DNA of 37,169 bases. It comes from an uncultured Pedobacter sp. (GTDB lineage Bacteria; Bacteroidota; Bacteroidia; Sphingobacteriales; Sphingobacteriaceae). Location: contig NZ_CAMLHF010000029.1 of NCBI RefSeq assembly GCF_946479715.1, forward strand, positions 1 through 37,169. Reading direction: 5' to 3'. Below the pieces are notes generated by a model. That model worked only from the letters and a program-made list of their open reading frames with translations. It did no database searches and was not told the origin of the DNA. Every line of letters begins with the position of its first letter. Position 1 is the first letter of the stretch. Shown here piece by piece: positions 1-7,634 of this stretch. Made by a program: the position numbers and the translations under genes.

Positions 1-421
1 ACAATCCCCCTACAGTCCGTCCGGTATCATTTTTCTGGGGTTTAAACTCAGGTTGTTTTGATTCTGTAGTAAAACCGGCATCACTTACTGTAGATGAAGT
101 CCATGCTTGTGATTGCGATGGATTTGATGTTTCCGGGTTTTGATACGGCTGCGAAAACGCATTTGGTGAGTTAAAAGGGTTATTTTGTGGTCCTTTGTAA
201 AACTCATTAAATTTTGAAAATCTTTTTGTCGGATCGTTATTTACAGGTACTACAATCCACATGATGATATACACCAAAATCCCTGTTCCAACTAAAAAGA
301 TGGTTGAGAGTACGAACAATAATCTGATTATCGTCACATCCACCTCCATGTACTCCGCAACTCCAGATGATACACCTGCAATTACTTTCTCATGCTCATT
401 TCTAAATAATCTCTTGTCCAT
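1..421 (-). CDS. PspC domain-containing membrane protein (partial, C-terminus off the left edge)
   Basis: The minus strand reads from an ATG at 419-421 to the window edge with no stop, giving 140 codons. The first ~60 residues match the PspC domain: RNEHEKVIAGVSSGVAEY is followed by a membrane segment (about residues 30-57, ending in MWIVVPV). The rest visible is polar and rich in Asn, Pro, Ser and Gln, likely a cytoplasmic linker. PspC domains occur in envelope-stress systems (phage-shock response) and as small membrane proteins in Bacteroidota; the role here is inferred only. A perfect Shine-Dalgarno AGGAGG (complement of 431-436) lies 9 bases before the start, which is unusual in this phylum. 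The SDR gene ends only 20 bases upstream on the same strand, so the two are probably co-transcribed. Confidence 0.85.
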   Translation of the reverse strand, partial: MDKRLFRNEHEKVIAGVSSGVAEYMEVDVTIIRLLFVLSTIFLVGTGILVYIIMWIVVPVNNDPTKRFSKFNEFYKGPQNNPFNSPNAFSQPYQNPETSNPSQSQAWTSSTVSDAGFTTESKQPEFKPQKNDTGRTVGGL

Positions 422-441
422 AATATATTTCCTCCTATATT

Positions 442-1131
442 TTAAAACTGTATCGGCTTTATAGTTATCTCATCAACATTTACGCCACTGCTTAAATTTA
501 AAATGGTGTATATGGTATTCGCAATATCTTCTGGTTGTACAAAACGATCAGCCGGGATTTCTGTTCCCTCCCACGACGATGTTAGTGTTGAACCTGGCAA
601 TATAGCTGTTACCTTAACGTTGTATTTTGATAATTCCTCCCTAAATACACTATTAAGACTTAGCAATGCTGCTTTAGTTACACTATAGCTACCTGCATTT
701 TCTGCATTTTGTTTACTGGCTATTGAACATATGTTAAAAATGTGGCCTGATTGCTGTGTGCGCATCATTTTACCAAAAAACTTTGACAGGTAATAAGCTG
801 CGTTAAGGTTCAGATTTATTTGCTTTTCAAGCTGATCATCAGCCTCATCAAGTATAGATCCCTGCAAAAACATTCCCGCATTATTCACTAAAATATCAAC
901 CTCGGACATTTCGTTTTTTACGGCATTACAAAATGCATATACATCTTCTTTAATGCTGCAATCTGCCTGATAAGTAAATATCTTAACGCCTGTATGCTTT
1001 AATTCTTCTGCAAAACTATCCAGTCCAGTCTTATTTCTTGAACACACTGCTAAATCATATCCACTCTCTGCAAGTTTTATTGCAATGGCCCTTCCAATAC
1101 CTTTAGTCGCGCCGGTAATAATTGCATTCAT
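442..1131 (-). CDS. SDR family NAD(P)-dependent oxidoreductase
   Basis: A 229-residue classical short-chain dehydrogenase/reductase. The Rossmann glycine motif TGATKGIG is at residues 6-13, NNAG at 83-86, the catalytic Ser at about 136, and the YxxxK pair at Tyr149/Lys153 (YSVTK). The SRN after the second beta strand (31-33) suggests NADPH preference, which is an inference. The length is at the short end for classical SDRs and the C-terminal substrate loop is brief. It resembles ketoacyl-ACP-reductase-like and sepiapterin-reductase-like members, but the substrate cannot be read from sequence. It lies upstream of, and probably in one transcript with, the PspC gene. Confidence 0.9.
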   Translation of the reverse strand: MNAIITGATKGIGRAIAIKLAESGYDLAVCSRNKTGLDSFAEELKHTGVKIFTYQADCSIKEDVYAFCNAVKNEMSEVDILVNNAGMFLQGSILDEADDQLEKQINLNLNAAYYLSKFFGKMMRTQQSGHIFNICSIASKQNAENAGSYSVTKAALLSLNSVFREELSKYNVKVTAILPGSTLTSSWEGTEIPADRFVQPEDIANTIYTILNLSSGVNVDEITIKPIQF

Positions 1132-1154
1132 TGTTTAAACATCTTTATTTAACA

Positions 1155-1184
1155 CAATAATACAAAAAAGCACCGCATGGCAAA
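1155..1184 (-). promoter_or_regulatory. Candidate promoter for the SDR-pspC pair
   Basis: On the minus strand TTTG (1184-1181), an 18-base spacer and TATTATTG (1162-1155) approximate the Bacteroidota -33 TTTG / -7 TAnnTTTG promoter. One base of the -7 element is off consensus. It sits about 25 bases before the SDR start. Weak evidence. Confidence 0.3.
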
Positions 1185-1291
1185 ACATTAATAGCCAAAG
1201 ATTGGTTAGAAAAAGGGATTACAACGATTTCAACTTTTTATTGTTTCTTTGTAATAATATTGCACAAATACTATAGCTAATTTTTCATTGA

Positions 1292-2026
1292 ATGAATTTC
1301 ACCAATTTTGGCAGGTACCTACTTTTATTGAAAGCGGTATTTAGAAAGCCCGAAAAGTTTAAAATATACTTGAAGGCCATCTTTAAACAAATGGATTTTG
1401 TAGGCGTAGGTTCCCTGGGGCTGATTGCCATTATTTCTACTTTTATAGGAGCGGTAATGACACTACAAATTGCTTTCCAGCTAGTTAGCGACTTTATTCC
1501 TAAAACCATTATCGGTTCCGTAAACAGAGATTCAAGTATTCTTGAGCTTAGTCCTACCATTACCGCTATTGTTTTGGCCGGTAAAATTGGATCGGCAATT
1601 TCCTCTGAAATTGGTACAATGCGTGTCAGTGAGCAGATTGATGCACTTGAGATTATGGGGATCAACTCTCCCGGATATCTTATCCTGCCAAAAATCATTG
1701 CAGGGATCACCATGGTTCCTTTATTGGTAATTATGTCTATGTTCCTAAGCATTACCGGTGGGTACATTGGCGGTACTTTATCTGGTGCTGTTTCTCCTGC
1801 CGAATATATTCAGGGTATCACTACTGATTTTAATCCTTATACCATTGTTGTAGCTCTTGTAAAGGCATTTGTATTTGGCTTTATCATCACCTCAGTTCCT
1901 GCATACGAGGGTTTTTATGTAAAAGGTGGTGCACTTGAGGTAGCCCAGGCAAGTACAAGAGCTGTTGTTGTTAGCTGTATTACTATATTGGCATGTGATT
2001 ACATTGTAACCCAGTTATTATTATGA
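1292..2026 (+). CDS. mlaE: MlaE/YrbE-family ABC transporter permease
   Basis: A 244-residue inner-membrane permease of the MlaE family, which moves phospholipids between membranes to maintain outer-membrane asymmetry. The family signature region is clear: SSEIGTMRVSEQIDALEIMG (about residues 104-123). Several hydrophobic segments follow (about 126-158, 175-200, 222-243). The N-terminus carries a short amphipathic lead (residues 1-33) before the first membrane segment at about 40-70, as usual. Its stop overlaps the ATPase start in an ATGA arrangement, so translation is coupled. The ATG at 1292 is the first in the frame after the intergenic region. No MlaD/MCE substrate-binding gene follows, although it often does in other phyla. 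Confidence 0.93.
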   Translation: MNFTNFGRYLLLLKAVFRKPEKFKIYLKAIFKQMDFVGVGSLGLIAIISTFIGAVMTLQIAFQLVSDFIPKTIIGSVNRDSSILELSPTITAIVLAGKIGSAISSEIGTMRVSEQIDALEIMGINSPGYLILPKIIAGITMVPLLVIMSMFLSITGGYIGGTLSGAVSPAEYIQGITTDFNPYTIVVALVKAFVFGFIITSVPAYEGFYVKGGALEVAQASTRAVVVSCITILACDYIVTQLLL

Positions 2027-2775
2027 TCGAGATTAAGGACATACACAAATCATTTGGCAGCAACAAAGTACTACAGGGAATTTCCGGTAAGTTCGAAGCT
2101 GGTGTAACCAACCTGATCATTGGAGGCTCCGGTTCGGGTAAAACCACACTACTTAAATGTATGATTGGCCTGCACCACCCTGAAGAAGGAAGTGTAGAAT
2201 ACGATGGCCGTGAGTTTACTTCCATGAACTTTGAAGAAAAGATAGAGATCAGAAAAGAGATAGGTATGCTATTTCAAGGTTCAGCTCTATTTGATTCGAT
2301 GACTGTTGAAGAGAACATCATGTTCCCCTTAAATATGTTTACCGATCAGGATCGTAAAGAAAAGCTGGAACGTGTAAATTTCTGTTTGGAACGTGTAAAC
2401 CTTGAAGGGAAAAACAAACTTTATCCTGCGGAGCTTTCCGGTGGTATGAAAAAACGTGTGGGTATTGCCCGCGCTATTGCCATGAACCCAAAGTATTTGT
2501 TTGTGGATGAGCCTAACTCTGGTCTTGATCCTAAAACTTCGATTGTAATTGATGAACTGATTAAAGAACTTACTGAAGAATACAATACCACAACCATAGT
2601 TGTGACCCATGATATGAACTCTGTAATGGGTATCGGCGACTATATTCTTTTCTTGCACGAAGGCAAGAAATTCTGGGAAGGTTCTAATAAAGAAATTGCC
2701 CATACTGAAATTCAAGAACTAAATGATTTCGTTTTTGCAAGTCGCTTTATGAAGGCTGCAAAAGGAAAGTTTTAA
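2023..2775 (+). CDS. mlaF: MlaF-type ABC transporter ATP-binding protein
   Basis: A 250-residue ABC ATPase that powers the MlaE permease encoded just upstream (ATGA overlap). Walker A GGSGSGKTT is at residues 34-42, the signature LSGGMKKR at 138-145, Walker B plus D-loop (YLFVDEPNSGLDP) at 158-170, and the switch His at 196 (VVTHD). The FQGSALFDSMTV stretch at about 84-95 is typical of the MlaF/YrbF subfamily and separates it from other importers. Asn-Ser stands after DEP where proteobacterial MlaF usually has Phe-x, probably a phylum difference. A methyltransferase gene begins 9 bases downstream. Confidence 0.93.
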   Translation: MIEIKDIHKSFGSNKVLQGISGKFEAGVTNLIIGGSGSGKTTLLKCMIGLHHPEEGSVEYDGREFTSMNFEEKIEIRKEIGMLFQGSALFDSMTVEENIMFPLNMFTDQDRKEKLERVNFCLERVNLEGKNKLYPAELSGGMKKRVGIARAIAMNPKYLFVDEPNSGLDPKTSIVIDELIKELTEEYNTTTIVVTHDMNSVMGIGDYILFLHEGKKFWEGSNKEIAHTEIQELNDFVFASRFMKAAKGKF

Positions 2776-2784
2776 TATATAATT

Positions 2785-3669
2785 ATGATAAGCCTGCTAA
2801 CACCCACGCATTGGAAAGATTATGAGCTGATTGATTGTGGTGATTTTGAAAAATTAGAACGTTTCGGTAACCTGGTACTGTCCAGACCTGAGCCCCAAGC
2901 GGTATGGAAAAAGACATTGTCTGAACAAGACTGGAAAAAACAAACACATATCAGATTTAAAGGCCGTTCTGCTACCTCCGGAGAATGGGTTAAAAATTCT
3001 GCTCATTTACCAGATCGATGGAATGTTGAGTACAAAAATGATGATGTAAGTATTAATCTACGCTTAGGATTAACCTCATTTAAACATGTTGGCGTTTTCC
3101 CTGAACAGGCTGTAAATTGGGACTATATCTCTTCATCAATAAAGAAATTTAAAACGCCAAGCCCTAAAGTATTAAACTTATTTGCTTATACCGGTGCCGC
3201 ATCGTTAATTGCGAAAGCTGCCGGAGCAGACACTACTCACGTTGATTCTATTAAACAAGTGGTAAACTGGGCTAATGAAAACCAGGAGCTCTCTAAACTT
3301 AAGGATGTGCGATGGGTAGTTGAAGACGCCTTAAAGTTTGTAAAAAGAGAGCTTAAACGCGGTAAAAAATATAATGGAATTATCTTAGACCCTCCTGCTT
3401 TTGGTCATGGACCAAATGGTGAGAAGTGGAAATTGGAAGACCACATTCAGGAAATGATGCAGGATGTTGTTCAGTTGCTGGATGAGCAAGAACACTTTCT
3501 GATCTTAAACACTTACTCTTTAGGTTTTTCTTCTGTTATTGTAGAGAATCTGATTAAAACTTCATTCCCTCAGGTAAAAAATCTTGAGACAGGAGAATTG
3601 TATTTGCAGGCAACTTCGGGTATTAAATTACCATTAGGCGTTTTTGGCAAGTTCAATACTTTCAAATAA
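2785..3669 (+). CDS. Class I SAM-dependent methyltransferase (RlmI/COG1092-like)
   Basis: A 294-residue protein with a Rossmann methyltransferase core. Motif I (SAM binding) is LFAYTGAAS at 132-140, the acidic residue after strand 2 is in HVDS at 152-155, and motif IV is DPPAF at 202-206. The N-terminal ~110 residues replace the PUA domain of RlmI and include the stretch RLGLTSFKHVGVFPEQ. This places it in the RlmI-like group of putative rRNA methyltransferases. RlmI-type m5C enzymes have a Cys in a FSCSG-like motif; here the equivalent is NTYSLG (242-247) with no Cys, so m5C chemistry is doubtful. It follows mlaF by 9 bases and is probably in the same transcript, with no obvious functional link. 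Confidence 0.85.
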   Translation: MISLLTPTHWKDYELIDCGDFEKLERFGNLVLSRPEPQAVWKKTLSEQDWKKQTHIRFKGRSATSGEWVKNSAHLPDRWNVEYKNDDVSINLRLGLTSFKHVGVFPEQAVNWDYISSSIKKFKTPSPKVLNLFAYTGAASLIAKAAGADTTHVDSIKQVVNWANENQELSKLKDVRWVVEDALKFVKRELKRGKKYNGIILDPPAFGHGPNGEKWKLEDHIQEMMQDVVQLLDEQEHFLILNTYSLGFSSVIVENLIKTSFPQVKNLETGELYLQATSGIKLPLGVFGKFNTFK

Positions 3670-3683
3670 GTATTAAAATAAAT

Positions 3684-3711
3684 AAGGCGCCGGGACCTAA
3701 ACCGACGCCTT
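3684..3711. terminator. Weak bidirectional hairpin between convergent genes
   Basis: AAGGCG (3684-3689) pairs with CGCCTT (3706-3711), and an inner CGG (3691-3693) with CCG (3702-3704), around an 8-base loop. T-rich tracts are short on both sides. It sits between the convergent ends of the methyltransferase and hmuS genes, where a shared terminator is expected. Confidence 0.45.
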
Positions 3712-3762
3712 TAAACACACTTAAAACCAGTAACACCTTACTGCTTAAGTTTCTTTTGCCGT

Positions 3763-4791
3763 TTATGCAATTACAGCTAATTCATTTGCTATTACTCTCC
3801 AATTCTCATTTTCAGGAATACCAGGTTTACGTTTTCCAAAAAACTGAACAATGATGTTTCCTTCTTTATCAAATACTTCGATACTGGTTACAATACCATC
3901 ATCTGTTGGCTTTTTAACTAACCATACATTGGCAATTCCATCTTCACGAAGGTGCATGTTAAATTCAGGATCCAGAACGTTAAACCATGGACCTGTTTGA
4001 ACAAGTTTCTTTACCAGGCCAGTATGAATCTGGATACAGCCCGCATTTGAGGTAAAAACCATTATTTCCAGATCCGTTTCTGATGCTCTGGTTAAAATTG
4101 CTTTCAAAGAATCGGTTGTAATTTGTGTAGCATGGCCTTCGGGCGCTAAACGCAAACCCTGGGTGCGACTTAATCCATGAGTTCTTAATAAACCATGAAA
4201 ATCGTGCGTATCCTTTAGTGCCAGCCATTCCTTTTTAAACGTTTCTACATCAACTTCCTGATCTGGTTTTTCTACCGCAGCAACTTTTTCGGCAATTATT
4301 TCTAATGCAGCAGTCTGATCTTCTGCAGTATATTTTTTAACCAATACATCATAAGCGTCAGCATTACTCGTATCGGTTAAGTAAATTTTATGTATCGCCT
4401 CTCCATCCTTACCAAAAAACTGGAGACTTTTACGGTCATTCTCATTAACAGCAAAGGCCGATTTCCAGGCGCTCATAAATAATCTCAAATCGATATCAGG
4501 ATTTACTGCCAACCCCATCATCCCTTTAAAAGATACTTTTTTATAGATTCCTTTACGTTCATGAACACAAAAGTCATTACGTGTTAAAGCCATTACATAA
4601 CCTAAACTTTCAACTTCTTTTAATATTTCCTGGAACTGGTCCTGCAAACGAATAGCTGTTGAATTTACAGTTGTTGCAATTAATTCAGCCTCGCTGGTAC
4701 CAAGTTGTTTTGCTGCATCTCTGATACGGACTTTTGGGTTTTCTATTTTAAATGCTTCCCACTGGCTTTTTAAATCTAATATCTTTTCCAT
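3763..4791 (-). CDS. hmuS: Hemin-degrading factor / cytosolic heme chaperone HmuS
   Basis: A 342-residue protein of the HemS/HmuS/ChuS family, which accepts heme entering through the HmuUV transporter and stores, transfers or degrades it. Length fits the family (about 340-350), with the two-fold repeated domain visible as FFGKDGEAIHKIYLTD (about 125-140) and the related C-terminal VFDKEGNIIVQFFGKR. His196, within DTHDFHG (194-200), corresponds to the proximal heme ligand known in Yersinia HemS. Arg103 (DLR) is near the position of the second heme contact. It is the last gene of the hmu operon, 65 bases after hmuV. Whether it cleaves heme or only carries it cannot be told from sequence. Confidence 0.93.
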   Translation of the reverse strand: MEKILDLKSQWEAFKIENPKVRIRDAAKQLGTSEAELIATTVNSTAIRLQDQFQEILKEVESLGYVMALTRNDFCVHERKGIYKKVSFKGMMGLAVNPDIDLRLFMSAWKSAFAVNENDRKSLQFFGKDGEAIHKIYLTDTSNADAYDVLVKKYTAEDQTAALEIIAEKVAAVEKPDQEVDVETFKKEWLALKDTHDFHGLLRTHGLSRTQGLRLAPEGHATQITTDSLKAILTRASETDLEIMVFTSNAGCIQIHTGLVKKLVQTGPWFNVLDPEFNMHLREDGIANVWLVKKPTDDGIVTSIEVFDKEGNIIVQFFGKRKPGIPENENWRVIANELAVIA

Positions 4792-4856
4792 TTTATCCTG
4801 TTTTAATTAATTCGTTCTATTTTAATTTGAGGTGTATTCATGATACCCCTTCTCTT

Positions 4857-5639
4857 TTAGCTTACACTAGTAGCTGGTATAACCAGCGGACAATTATAAT
4901 CTTCGCATGCCATTAGCTTTACTTTAATGCTAAAAGTCTCATGGATATTATCACAATTGATCACTTCAATGGGCATCCCTTCGGCTACTTTTTTACCATT
5001 TTTCAGCATCAATATTCTATCTGCAAAGCGAGAAGCATAATTGATATCATGCAAAATACAGATCACGCAATACCCTCTGTCGGCCAGTTTACGTGCCAAC
5101 ACCATAATCTGCTGCTGAAACTGAATATCAAGACCGTTTGTAGGCTCATCCAATAACAAACAAGCATTCGGGCTGTCATAAACCTGTGCAATAACCCTTG
5201 CCAATTGAACCCTTTGCTGTTCACCACCTGAAAGCGTATTGTAATCTCGGCCCGATAAATGACTTATTCCTGTATCCTGCATCACTCTTCTTACCACTGA
5301 AAAATCGTTGGCAGCTGGTTTCTGATCAAAATGTGGATACCTTCCCATCATTACCAGTTCATCAACAACAAAAGAAACAGAAATGGTATTGTGCTGAGAA
5401 AGCACAGCTCTTGTCTTTGCCAGATCCTCGAGCCTGTAATTCATCAACTCTTTTCCCTTAATAAAAATCTTACCTGCCGATGGCTTTATCTCTCTGCAAA
5501 GCAATTTCATTAAAGTACTTTTACCGGCACCATTAGCGCCTAAAATAGCCAGCATTTCGCCAGAGTGAGCCTCAAAGCTCAACCCATCTACCAGTTTTCT
5601 GTTTCCTACTTTATAGCTAAGTTCTTCTACTCTGATCAT
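4857..5639 (-). CDS. hmuV: Heme ABC transporter ATP-binding protein HmuV
   Basis: A 260-residue FecE-type ABC ATPase energising heme uptake across the inner membrane. Walker A GANGAGKST is at residues 34-42, the Q-loop at about 82, the signature LSGGEQQR at 136-143, Walker B LLLDEP at 161-166, and the switch His at 197 (LHDIN). Length and motif order match HmuV/HemV. The start codon directly follows the stop of hmuU with no intervening base, which implies translational coupling and a fixed ATPase:permease ratio. The last ~20 residues contain a Cys-containing stretch (CEDYNC) not needed for the ABC fold. Confidence 0.95.
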   Translation of the reverse strand: MIRVEELSYKVGNRKLVDGLSFEAHSGEMLAILGANGAGKSTLMKLLCREIKPSAGKIFIKGKELMNYRLEDLAKTRAVLSQHNTISVSFVVDELVMMGRYPHFDQKPAANDFSVVRRVMQDTGISHLSGRDYNTLSGGEQQRVQLARVIAQVYDSPNACLLLDEPTNGLDIQFQQQIMVLARKLADRGYCVICILHDINYASRFADRILMLKNGKKVAEGMPIEVINCDNIHETFSIKVKLMACEDYNCPLVIPATSVS

Positions 5640-6686
5640 CTATAGGTTGTTTTTATTTTTCTCAGAAATAATAATATATATAAACACAGGCACGCCAATC
5701 ATTGCAGTTAATATGCCTATTGGAAGTTCCGCTGGAGCAACTATTGTTCTTGCAATAAGATCGGCCCCTGTTAATAAAGCTCCACCAAGTAATGCTGATC
5801 CTGGAATTACCAGTCTGTGATCAGCTGTAAATGTCATCCTTATTATATGTGGAATAATTAAGCCGATAAATCCAATAATTCCTGCCATGGCAACAGAAGC
5901 ACCCACAGCCATTGTGGCCAGGATAATGATCATTCGTTTAACTACTTTAACATTTACACCCATATGTAAAGCCTGGGGCTCTCCAAGGGCCAATGCATTT
6001 AAAGATTTGGCAAAAAAAGGAAGTGTAACAATAGGTATTAAAACAAAGGGTAACAATGCACTTACAGTTTGCCAGCTGGCACCGCCTAAACTTCCAAGGT
6101 TCCAAAAAGTAATGTTTCTTAATTGTGCATCGGTAGCCAGGTAGGTCATTAATCCAATAAACGAATTTGCCAATGCATTAATTGCCAATCCGGCCAGTAA
6201 TAAAGTTGTGATAACCGTTTTACCATTCTTCATCGCAATGCGATAGACAATCATTGTAGTGATACCGGCACCAATAAATGCTGCAATGGATAAGGCGTAA
6301 AAGCTTAATGAACCTGTAAGATTTTTAAAGATATTGACCTCAAGTACGATCATAATTACAGCAAACAATGTGGCACCCGATGATATTCCTATTAAACCAG
6401 GTTCTGCAAGGGGATTACGAAACAAACCCTGAATAGCAGCTCCTGAAACGCCCAATGCAGCGCCAATAAGACTACCCAACAGTACTCTTGGCAAACGAAG
6501 ATTAAAAAACACAGATTCCTGTTGCGTAGTAAAAGCCTGATGATCGGATATTCTTGTATGGTAACTTATGATAGATAGCAGTTCAGAGAAACTGATATCC
6601 ACAGCACCAATGCAAGAAGAAACCACCATGGTTACCACCAGAACTATCGCAAGCAGTACAATAATATATCCTGTCTTTTTAATCAC
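5640..6686 (-). CDS. hmuU: FecCD-family heme ABC transporter permease HmuU
   Basis: A 348-residue polytopic inner-membrane protein of the BtuC/FecCD fold, about ten membrane segments expected. The family hallmark is clear at about residues 65-110: LRLPRVLLGSLIGAALGVSG, then a run ending in NPLAEPGLIGISSGAT. A second hallmark, GFIGLIIPHIIR, lies in the C-terminal third, the coupling region that contacts the ATPase. The first ~25 residues form the first membrane helix. The gene starts 7 bases after hmuT and abuts hmuV exactly. With hmuT, hmuV and hmuS as neighbours, heme is the likely substrate rather than a siderophore or cobalamin. Confidence 0.94.
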   Translation of the reverse strand: MIKKTGYIIVLLAIVLVVTMVVSSCIGAVDISFSELLSIISYHTRISDHQAFTTQQESVFFNLRLPRVLLGSLIGAALGVSGAAIQGLFRNPLAEPGLIGISSGATLFAVIMIVLEVNIFKNLTGSLSFYALSIAAFIGAGITTMIVYRIAMKNGKTVITTLLLAGLAINALANSFIGLMTYLATDAQLRNITFWNLGSLGGASWQTVSALLPFVLIPIVTLPFFAKSLNALALGEPQALHMGVNVKVVKRMIIILATMAVGASVAMAGIIGFIGLIIPHIIRMTFTADHRLVIPGSALLGGALLTGADLIARTIVAPAELPIGILTAMIGVPVFIYIIISEKNKNNL

Positions 6687-6693
6687 TTATATT

Positions 6694-7563
6694 CTATTTA
6701 ACCGCCTCGTTAATTTTACCAGATAATTCTGTTATTGCCTTGCCTAAACGCAAACCAAAACCGGTTAACAAAGCACCATCCATTGTGATGAACTTCTTGT
6801 TTTTACCTGCATTTGTTTGCGCTATACCCTGAACTGTTTCCAACCCTTGCGTACCGCCTAAACTTTGCAAGCCGTCATCAAACAACAAGATTACATCGGG
6901 GTTAGCCTTAACAAGTGCTTCGGAGGTTAAAGGCTTATATTCAGAAAATCCGGTTACCGCATTTTGTGCTCCGGCTAATTCAATCACTTTATCTACTTGT
7001 GTCCCTAAGCCGCCAACCATCATTGTTCCGGTACCGCGAGCATAAATAAACAGCACTTTAGCTTTTTTTGTATTGGTTATTTGTTTTTGAGCAGATGCTA
7101 CTTCCGTATCAAATACCTTAATTAAGGAATCTGCCTTGGCCTGCTGCAATAAACTATCGCCAACGGAACGAATTAATTTTTTAGCCCCATCTAATGAGAA
7201 TTCTTGCTTAAACAATAATAATTTAATGCCTGCAGTTTTAAACTGAGTTGCAAGTTGCGGAGATACTTCTTTGTCAATAGCAACAACGATATTAGGTTGA
7301 AGCGACAAAACGCCCTCAACATTGATCTTACTATTGTGACCCACTTTAGGCTTACTTTTTAAGCTTTCAGGATAGCTGCTTGTTATATCCGTTCCTACAA
7401 TGTTTTTTTCCAAACCAAGTCCAGCAACTATTTCACTTACAGTTCCATTTAAAGAAACAATTTTCACGCTATCCGGCAATTGTCTGCCTGTGTTATTTTC
7501 TGTAGTGTTTCTGCATGCACTAAACATAGCAACAGCTACTATCAGCAATATTATTTTTTTCAT
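6694..7563 (-). CDS. hmuT: Heme-binding lipoprotein HmuT (ABC transporter substrate-binding protein)
   Basis: A 289-residue class III (BtuF-like) substrate-binding protein. A lipoprotein signal peptide ends in the lipobox FSAC with Cys17, so it should be anchored at the inner-membrane outer face or in the periplasm. In ShuT/PhuT/HmuT proteins heme is bound through a Tyr in a D-TS-YP context; here the motif is GTDITSSYPESL with Tyr64, followed by VGH and the conserved NVEGVLSLQP (81-90). The residues after Cys17 (RNTTENN) lack the acidic surface-export signal seen in HmuY, which fits a periplasmic site. A terminator-like hairpin lies only 17-47 bases before the start codon, so expression may be lower than hmuRY. 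Confidence 0.93.
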   Translation of the reverse strand: MKKIILLIVAVAMFSACRNTTENNTGRQLPDSVKIVSLNGTVSEIVAGLGLEKNIVGTDITSSYPESLKSKPKVGHNSKINVEGVLSLQPNIVVAIDKEVSPQLATQFKTAGIKLLLFKQEFSLDGAKKLIRSVGDSLLQQAKADSLIKVFDTEVASAQKQITNTKKAKVLFIYARGTGTMMVGGLGTQVDKVIELAGAQNAVTGFSEYKPLTSEALVKANPDVILLFDDGLQSLGGTQGLETVQGIAQTNAGKNKKFITMDGALLTGFGLRLGKAITELSGKINEAVK

Positions 7564-7574
7564 AATAAGTGTTT

Positions 7575-7610
7575 AAAAAGAGGAGCTTTCGGGGGGCCGA
7601 AAGCATCCTC
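7575..7610 (-). terminator. Intercistronic terminator/attenuator between hmuY and hmuT
   Basis: On the transcribed minus strand GAGGA + GCTTTCGG pairs with CCGAAAGC + TCCTC: a 13-base-pair stem (7580-7592 with 7597-7610) with one bulged base (7605), a 4-base loop and five Us (7579-7575). This has the form of an intrinsic terminator, but it lies inside an operon, downstream of hmuY and 11 bases (U-tract) from the hmuT start. It could partially terminate transcription, protect the 3' end of hmuRY mRNA, or both. Confidence 0.75.
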
Positions 7611-7634
7611 ATCTAACCAAACTAAACCAAACTT

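Noticed and set aside
1285..1767. 160-codon open frame on the minus strand opposite mlaE
   Set aside because: It is the mirror frame of a well-supported permease gene, has no recognisable domain and no ribosome-binding or promoter signal.
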